Assembly (NCBI GenBank): GCA_947501565.1
Contig: CANMWJ010000007.1
Span: 62,001 to 126,000, forward strand
Length of the DNA: 64,000 nucleotides
Direction: 5' to 3'
Source of the DNA: an uncultured Marinobacterium sp.
GTDB lineage: Bacteria; Pseudomonadota; Gammaproteobacteria; Pseudomonadales; Balneatricaceae
A program made the position numbers and the translations under genes. This document shows, in pieces, positions 55,806 through 64,000 of this stretch. The notes beneath the pieces were generated by a model. The model saw only the letters and a list, made by a program, of their open reading frames with translations, searched no databases and had not been told where the DNA came from. The first letter of the stretch is position 1, and each line of letters begins with the position of its first letter.

Positions 55806-55836
55806 GGTGCAATACGCTTCGCTATTGCACCCTACG
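55806..55836. repeat. Palindromic GGTGCAATA element, copy 3
   Basis: GGTGCAATA-CGCTTCGC-TATTGCACC then CTACG; one base different from copy 2. It lies between the two AT-rich genes, 26 bases before the GIY-YIG gene start. Confidence 0.88.
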
Positions 55837-55862
55837 CGCTGAGTGAATTGTAAGGAGTTGGT

Positions 55863-57536
55863 ATGGATGCCAATGTCGTTTTAGCTGTTCTTTTTGGGAT
55901 TGTGTTTCCCGTTTTTTGTTTGATCTTTCTATTAAGATTTCTGCGAGCTCGAAAGGCATTAAAGACCACAGAAGAGAGCTTGCTTGAAAGACAAAAAGCT
56001 TTGGATGAGTCCAAAGCAAAAGCTGCTAATTTAATAAGGCAGTTGCAAGAGGTAGAGAACGATCTTGAGACGAAAACTGCTGAAGTAGAGCAATTGAGTC
56101 CTTTTCGGGAAATTGTAGACGCAACATTAGAAGCCAAGAGAAGGCGAGATGAAGGAGAACGCTTAGCCAATGAGAGCATTGCTCAGGCACAGCAACAGGC
56201 ACAGCGCTTAATTTCTGACGCAAAAATTGTTGACTCAAAGGCTCAAGCTGATCGCAATGAAATGCTGTCGGAAGCTCGGAGCCAAGCTAAAAAAATAAGG
56301 GAAAAAGCTGATAGGCAATTGGAGGTTGCTTCAACTCAAGCTACGGAGATTATCAAACAAGCCAACAGCGAGGCGCAGCAAATAGCAGGGGATGCTTTAA
56401 AGGCCAAAGGTCAGGCAGATCTTTTTGAATCGGCTGCCAAGGCTGCTAGGAATGTGATTAAGGGATATGGCGACGAGTATGTAATGCCTAATGTTTCCGT
56501 TTTAGATGATCTTGCTGAAGATTTCAGTCACAAAGATGCTGGGCAAAGACTGAAGGAGTCTAGAGCCTATAGTCAGACCTTAATAAAGCAAGGATTAGGT
56601 GCCGATTGTGATTATGTTGAAACTCATCGCCGCAACACAGCCATTCGATTTGTACTAGATGCTTATAACGGCAAGGTGGACTCTGCGCTGACCAAGGTTA
56701 AGCATGATAACTATGGGAAGATTGCGCAACATATAGAGGACGCGTTGCAGTTAGTAAATTACAACGGTGCTGCATTTCGAAATGCTCGGATTTCTGATGC
56801 CTTGCATAAGTCCCGATTGGATGAGTTGAAATGGGCTGTTGCAACGAATGAACTGAAACTTATTGAGCGGGAAGAACAGCGTGTTATTAGGGAGCAGATA
56901 AGAGAGGAAGAGAGGGCTAGAAGAGAGTTTGAAAGGGCGCGTAAGGAAGCTGAGAAAGAGGAAAAGATCCTTCAGAAAGCAATGCTTGAAGCGAGAAAGC
57001 ACATGGAAGCAGCTAACGAGCAGGAACGTCAGACTTACCAGCAAGAACTGGAGCAACTACAAGCTAAGCTAGCTGATGCAGAAGAACGTAATGAACGTGC
57101 AATGTCTATGGCGCAGCAAACACGTGCAGGGCATGTGTATGTGATTTCAAATTTAGGTTCTTTCGGCGATGAAGTGTTCAAAGTTGGGATGACTCGCCGA
57201 CTTGAACCAATGGATAGGGTGAAGGAGCTGGGGGATGCTTCAGTGCCTTTTTCTTTTGATGTTCACGCCATGATATACAGTGAAGACGCTCCTACTCTGG
57301 AAAAAGAGCTTCATCGTCGTTTTCATAATAGTCGGCTTAACAAGATAAATTTGCGTAAGGAGTTCTTCCAAGTCCCTGCCTTAACTATTCGTGAGGCACT
57401 GGAGGAAATGGAACTGGAAGTACATTTCACAATGTCGGCTGAGGCTAGAGAGTATAGAGAGTCTTTGGCGCTAGCTGTTTCTCAGGAAAATGTAGAAGAA
57501 GTTTCAGAGGTTCAGGAAACTATTGCTATGGCCTAG
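55863..57536 (+). CDS. Membrane-anchored DUF4041/GIY-YIG nuclease, SNIPE-like anti-phage candidate
   Basis: 557 aa with AAGGAG about 7 bases before the ATG. One N-terminal membrane helix (about 5-25), a long coiled coil (about 30-185), a DUF4041-type region (about 200-330: SALTKVKHDNYGKIAQHIEDAL, FRNARISDALHKSRLDELKWA), a very charged coiled coil (about 310-415), then a GIY-YIG nuclease of the T5orf172/MUG113 type: VYV at 425-427, KVG at 440-442, MTRR at 443-446, Glu480-Glu482 in LEKELHRRF and an Asn/Glu motif in NLRKEFF. This domain order is that of the phage-entry-blocking nuclease known as SNIPE, which cuts incoming phage DNA at the membrane. The gene is AT-rich (40 percent GC in one sampled 60-base line against 60 percent in one valS line). 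Anti-phage activity is inference. Confidence 0.88.
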   Translation: MDANVVLAVLFGIVFPVFCLIFLLRFLRARKALKTTEESLLERQKALDESKAKAANLIRQLQEVENDLETKTAEVEQLSPFREIVDATLEAKRRRDEGERLANESIAQAQQQAQRLISDAKIVDSKAQADRNEMLSEARSQAKKIREKADRQLEVASTQATEIIKQANSEAQQIAGDALKAKGQADLFESAAKAARNVIKGYGDEYVMPNVSVLDDLAEDFSHKDAGQRLKESRAYSQTLIKQGLGADCDYVETHRRNTAIRFVLDAYNGKVDSALTKVKHDNYGKIAQHIEDALQLVNYNGAAFRNARISDALHKSRLDELKWAVATNELKLIEREEQRVIREQIREEERARREFERARKEAEKEEKILQKAMLEARKHMEAANEQERQTYQQELEQLQAKLADAEERNERAMSMAQQTRAGHVYVISNLGSFGDEVFKVGMTRRLEPMDRVKELGDASVPFSFDVHAMIYSEDAPTLEKELHRRFHNSRLNKINLRKEFFQVPALTIREALEEMELEVHFTMSAEAREYRESLALAVSQENVEEVSEVQETIAMA

Positions 57537-57585
57537 CGATGGTATTGGCTATGTGTCTATTTATGGCACGAATATAATCCCCCTT

Positions 57586-57776
57586 CTGCGCCGCCGAGCA
57601 TTGCAGGATTCAATCGACGGGTGCGAGGACTGTTTGAGGACGCGAAGCGGCCGAGTTCCGCAGCACCGATTGAATCCGAAACGCACAGGGAACCGGACGA
57701 AGTCCGGCAAGTAGCAGGGGCGTGGGGGATTGTTAAGGGGAAAACGTTTTCCCCTTAACCACCGAAAAGGTGGTTA
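57586..57776. repeat. Composite palindromic element downstream of the GIY-YIG gene
   Basis: Nested hairpins: GGATTCAATCG (57606-57616) / CGATTGAATCC (57667-57677); CCGGAC-GAA-GTCCGG (57693-57707); a perfect 28-base palindrome at 57732-57759 centred on AAAACGTTTT; and CCACC-GAAAA-GGTGG. The middle parts match the element at 17098-17183. One frame is open through it (from YNPPSAPPS to KGKTFSP) without a start, as seen with REP-type repeats that extend reading frames. With the flanking bases it fills most of the 423-base gap between the nuclease gene and valS; the rest holds only the valS terminator. Confidence 0.8.
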
Positions 57777-57903
57777 AGCACATAGCATCTAGCTCACTAG
57801 AACTATGCATTCCCACGCAGAACATGGGAACGAGTCGATAGGTCGAGCGTCGATGGATGTTGCGGTCGGAGACCGCTGCTGCAAGAGCATGAACACCACC
57901 CAC

Positions 57904-57932
57904 AAAAAAGCCCGCAAAAATCGCGGGCTTTT
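57904..57932 (-). terminator. Rho-independent terminator of valS
   Basis: AAAAGCCCGC (57906-57915) / GCGGGCTTTT (57923-57932) with six T on the minus strand after the stem, 28 bases after the valS stop. Confidence 0.9.
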
Positions 57933-57959
57933 CAGTTTAAGCGGTAAGGTTAGAAAACC

Positions 57960-60815
<2,856 letters not shown>

Positions 60816-60938
60816 TAGATTCTGGCTTCTTCTAATAAACGTTCAAATTAATCGGCAAATTATACAGATTGCGGGCGACGGAATGTAGGGCTGAGTTTGC
60901 GGTCTAACTTCGAAATCAGTCATAGAGGGGTAATCCGT

Positions 60939-62024
60939 ATGAATGATTGCCTGCGAACACGGGGTTTTCTGCCCGCAGAGGACCCGGATACCCGTTTAAC
61001 TCTGGGCGCGAAGTACGAAATTATCGACCAGATCGGACACGATCTGCCCAGCTTGCTGCTGGAACCAGACTGCCGCGCTTACCTGAAAAGCCAGAATCTA
61101 CCCGACTGGCCTCACACTAATATCCCGCCGCAACTGCTGCCCCAGGCGCATCTCTACTATGTGAGGCTGGGTTTTATCGCTTCCGGTTACATCAATCAGA
61201 TCGGTCAGCCGACAACTCATTCGTTGCCCGCCAATCTGGCACGGCCCCTATGCTCCATTGCTGAGCTACTGGGGCGTCCGCCGATGCTCAGCTACGACGG
61301 TTATGCGCTCTACAACTGGAAACGATTTGATCCAGAGAAACCGGTAGCGCTGGGTAACATCGATACGCTGCAGAATTTCGTGCACCTGTACGATGAACAC
61401 TGGTTTATCCTTGTGCATGTGGAGATCGAAGCGATCGCGGCCGCTATGCTGGATGCGATCTCCGCGCTGGATGATGCGGCCGGTTTCTGGGATCGCGAGC
61501 AGGTGGATAGCTGCCTGCAAACGCTGGCAGAGACGATGGAACGGGTCATTGGCGTGCTGAAGCGGATTCCGGAGAAGATGTCAGATGAACTCTATTTCAG
61601 CCGTTTTCGCCCCTATATCGGTCAGTTTCGCGACGTGACCTACGAGTCCATGGGGCAGATCCACAGCTTCCGTGGCGAAACCGGGGCGCAGAGTTCGGTG
61701 ATGCCGACGCTGGTGGAGTTTATGAAGATCCCTCATCAGCCCAACCGGCTGATCCAGCATCTCAATGATATGCGCCACTACATGCCGCCTGAGCATCAGC
61801 AGTGGCTGGATCGGGTGCACGGGATGCCGGATGTCCGGCCGATCGCCACGGCCTCCTGCTTTAACGCAGTGCTGGAGCGGATGGCGGAGTTCCGCGAGAT
61901 CCACTACCACTGGGCGATCAAATATATCGCGCGGCGCTGCAACGATCCGCAGGGCACTGGGGGTACACCGTACCTGAAGTGGCTGAAATACCTGATCGAC
62001 GAAACCCGTCAGCACCGGTTGTGA
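60939..62024 (+). CDS. Indoleamine 2,3-dioxygenase family protein
   Basis: 361 aa from the ATG at 60939, preceded by GAGGGG; a longer start at 60897 lacks a ribosome site. Haem dioxygenase of the IDO fold: MLSYDGYALYNW in the small domain, SFRGETGAQSS in the large domain, the probable proximal haem ligand His324 in HYHWAIKYI, and the C-terminal GTGGTPYLKWLK. It would oxidise tryptophan or another indole to an N-formyl product. No kynureninase or kynurenine formamidase gene is adjacent. It is the only plus-strand gene in this section, between valS and holC, which suggests insertion. Confidence 0.9.
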   Translation: MNDCLRTRGFLPAEDPDTRLTLGAKYEIIDQIGHDLPSLLLEPDCRAYLKSQNLPDWPHTNIPPQLLPQAHLYYVRLGFIASGYINQIGQPTTHSLPANLARPLCSIAELLGRPPMLSYDGYALYNWKRFDPEKPVALGNIDTLQNFVHLYDEHWFILVHVEIEAIAAAMLDAISALDDAAGFWDREQVDSCLQTLAETMERVIGVLKRIPEKMSDELYFSRFRPYIGQFRDVTYESMGQIHSFRGETGAQSSVMPTLVEFMKIPHQPNRLIQHLNDMRHYMPPEHQQWLDRVHGMPDVRPIATASCFNAVLERMAEFREIHYHWAIKYIARRCNDPQGTGGTPYLKWLKYLIDETRQHRL

Positions 62025-62047
62025 GACAGTTGAGATAACGGTGGCGG

Positions 62048-62581
62048 TCAGTCGACCTGCGGCTGATCGCTACGTGGTTTAATCACCGTATTGGGCAGAT
62101 ACGCCACGCTGTTGGGGGGCACGTCGGTACGCACGACTGCGTTGATACCGATCTTGCTGCCTTCACCGATACGCACATCACCAAAGGCGCAGGCTCCGGC
62201 GAAGAACTCGCAATCATCGCCAATCTGCGGGCCTTTTCCGCCCCATTCCCCCAAGGTGACATGCTGAAACAGCGAGACGTTGCGGCCGATCTGCGCTTTG
62301 TCGGTGATGATCACCCCATTGGGGTGCGGCAGGCAGAAACCGGGACCGACGGGCACCGTTGCGGGTATGCGGGAGTCTGACGCCAGACGGCGTGGCAGCG
62401 CCAGCAGGATATCCAGCGGTAACAACAGCAAGCAGGCAGGCGAGCCGAATTTACGCAGACGGCGTATACGGTAGGAGAGGGTGACCCAGAATCCCTGTGC
62501 CTGATACCAGCGGGCGTAACGTCTGGTATCTGCACGGATCGCCTCCCAAGTTTCCTGGCAGGTAACAGTGGTACGGATCAC
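62048..62581 (-). CDS. Serine acetyltransferase-like hexapeptide-repeat acyltransferase
   Basis: 177 aa. An N-terminal helical region with a hydrophobic patch (ACLLLLPLDILLALP) and a left-handed beta-helix domain (hexapeptide repeats IITDKAQIGRNVSLFQHVTLG and ACAFGDVRIGEGSKIGINAVVRTD). Similar short CysE-like proteins occur in polysaccharide and cysteine clusters. The acceptor cannot be deduced; no cysteine or surface polysaccharide genes are near. Convergent with the IDO gene, 23 bases apart. Confidence 0.85.
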   Translation of the reverse strand: MIRTTVTCQETWEAIRADTRRYARWYQAQGFWVTLSYRIRRLRKFGSPACLLLLPLDILLALPRRLASDSRIPATVPVGPGFCLPHPNGVIITDKAQIGRNVSLFQHVTLGEWGGKGPQIGDDCEFFAGACAFGDVRIGEGSKIGINAVVRTDVPPNSVAYLPNTVIKPRSDQPQVD

Positions 62582-62654
62582 AGGTACAGAGCGGTAGATG
62601 ATTGCTGTTCTGTTAAGGGTAGTACATGGGTAGTGAGCAGGGGGGAGGGAAAGA

Positions 62655-62682
62655 GAGGAACTAGCCCGGAGGAACTAGCCCG
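62655..62682. repeat. Perfect 14-bp tandem duplication
   Basis: GAGGAACTAGCCCG occurs twice head to tail in the gap between holC and the acetyltransferase gene. Probably a replication slippage event; no function seen. Confidence 0.9.
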
Positions 62683-62716
62683 TTGCCGCAGGGGAAACGG
62701 GTTGTTTGCAGAAGGA

Positions 62717-63142
62717 TTAGCGGCGCATATCGTTCATGCGCGCAGGAATCCCTTTCTCCTGATAGAGGCGGTAGTTACGGCGGGTGGCTTCCAGTACCGG
62801 CGGATGTTGCACCACGATCTCCAGAATACGCTCAAACTCCAGCGCATCCTCGCTGATATCGGCGACCATATTGAGGAACACCTTTTTGTGGTTGGGGCGT
62901 TGATCACCCCAGCCGATGGTGATCGGTGCATCCGGCGTCTGCCCGATCAGGCTGTGGGGCAGGAAAGCTTCCGGCTTAAACTCCCACAACAGTTGATCGA
63001 GGCGTTCCGCGTCCTCTTCGCTGGCGCAGTGGATAAAGATCGGATGGCCGAGCCCTATCACCTTGTCACACAGGCGGCAGAGGAACAGGTTGCGGGCCTC
63101 CGGATCGGAGGCCGGCAGGACGTAGAAGTCCGCTTCCGCCAT
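62717..63142 (-). CDS. holC: DNA polymerase III chi subunit HolC
   Basis: 141 aa, the normal size. N-terminal ADFYVLPASDPEARNLFLCRLCDKVI, then FIHCASEEDAERLDQLLWEF and FLPHSL match HolC. It links the clamp loader to single-stranded DNA-binding protein in the replisome. It begins 1 base after the pepA stop codon and is probably translated from the same message. Confidence 0.95.
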   Translation of the reverse strand: MAEADFYVLPASDPEARNLFLCRLCDKVIGLGHPIFIHCASEEDAERLDQLLWEFKPEAFLPHSLIGQTPDAPITIGWGDQRPNHKKVFLNMVADISEDALEFERILEIVVQHPPVLEATRRNYRLYQEKGIPARMNDMRR

Positions 63143-63143
63143 A

Positions 63144-64000
<857 letters not shown>

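Noticed and set aside
57523-57714. A 63-codon frame inside the palindromic element after the nuclease gene
   Set aside because: It arises from the repeat sequence itself, overlaps the end of the nuclease gene, and similar frames accompany such repeats generally.

Overview
The window looks like chromosomal DNA of a marine gammaproteobacterium of the Oceanospirillales (Marinobacterium/Neptunomonas-like). This is inferred from the moderately high GC housekeeping genes, the Pseudomonas-type dapD, the pdxH/slyD/rlmG/holC/pepA gene types, the wealth of c-di-GMP enzymes and a stand-alone squalene synthase. No rRNA, tRNA or CRISPR array was seen. Both ends cut a gene: a solute-binding protein on the left and leucyl aminopeptidase (pepA) on the right.

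Layout. 1-3 kb: a periplasmic binding protein next to a membrane GGDEF-EAL protein. 3-8.6 kb (minus strand): two small unknown genes, rlmA, dapE, dapD, an ArsC-like gene and dapC, i.e. most of the succinylase branch to diaminopimelate and lysine. 8.8-9.7 kb: tandem PilZ-domain paralogues. 9.7-14.2 kb: an RND efflux pump. 14.4-20.6 kb: alpha/beta hydrolase, glycerate kinase, DUF2959 lipoprotein, fructosamine kinase family, pdxH, carboxylesterase and slyD. 20.7-22.4 kb: an AT-rich, gene-poor stretch with a small partition-protein-like gene under an operator-like palindrome, nine 16-bp tandem repeats, a 63-aa gene and a 40-aa membrane microprotein preceded by an Fnr/Anr-type box. 22.4-31.4 kb: rlmG, a PAS-PAS-GGDEF-EAL protein and a complete livKHMGF branched-chain amino acid ABC operon. 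31.5-42.9 kb: three more c-di-GMP enzymes, one of them a DosC-like globin-coupled cyclase, interleaved with a GlxA-type regulator, squalene synthase, an MBL-fold hydrolase and a lipoprotein hydrolase.

42.9-57.8 kb is accessory in character. It is peppered with dispersed repeats of at least three families and holds a KefB-like antiporter, a five-gene cluster of unknown function, LysR- and AraC-type regulators with their divergent partners, an orphan Phd antitoxin, one of two paralogous six-cysteine exported proteins, and a visibly AT-rich pair of genes. The second of that pair encodes a membrane-anchored coiled-coil/DUF4041/GIY-YIG nuclease (55863-57536). Its architecture matches the one I know from the anti-phage protein SNIPE, and it is the strongest candidate for a special system here. 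57.9-64 kb returns to core genes (valS, holC, pepA), but the commonly contiguous pepA-holC-valS order is broken by an indoleamine 2,3-dioxygenase gene and a hexapeptide acetyltransferase gene.

Taken together the window carries five c-di-GMP synthesis/degradation proteins and two PilZ candidate receptors. Their inputs are periplasmic ligands (binding-protein domains), oxygen (globin) and PAS domains.
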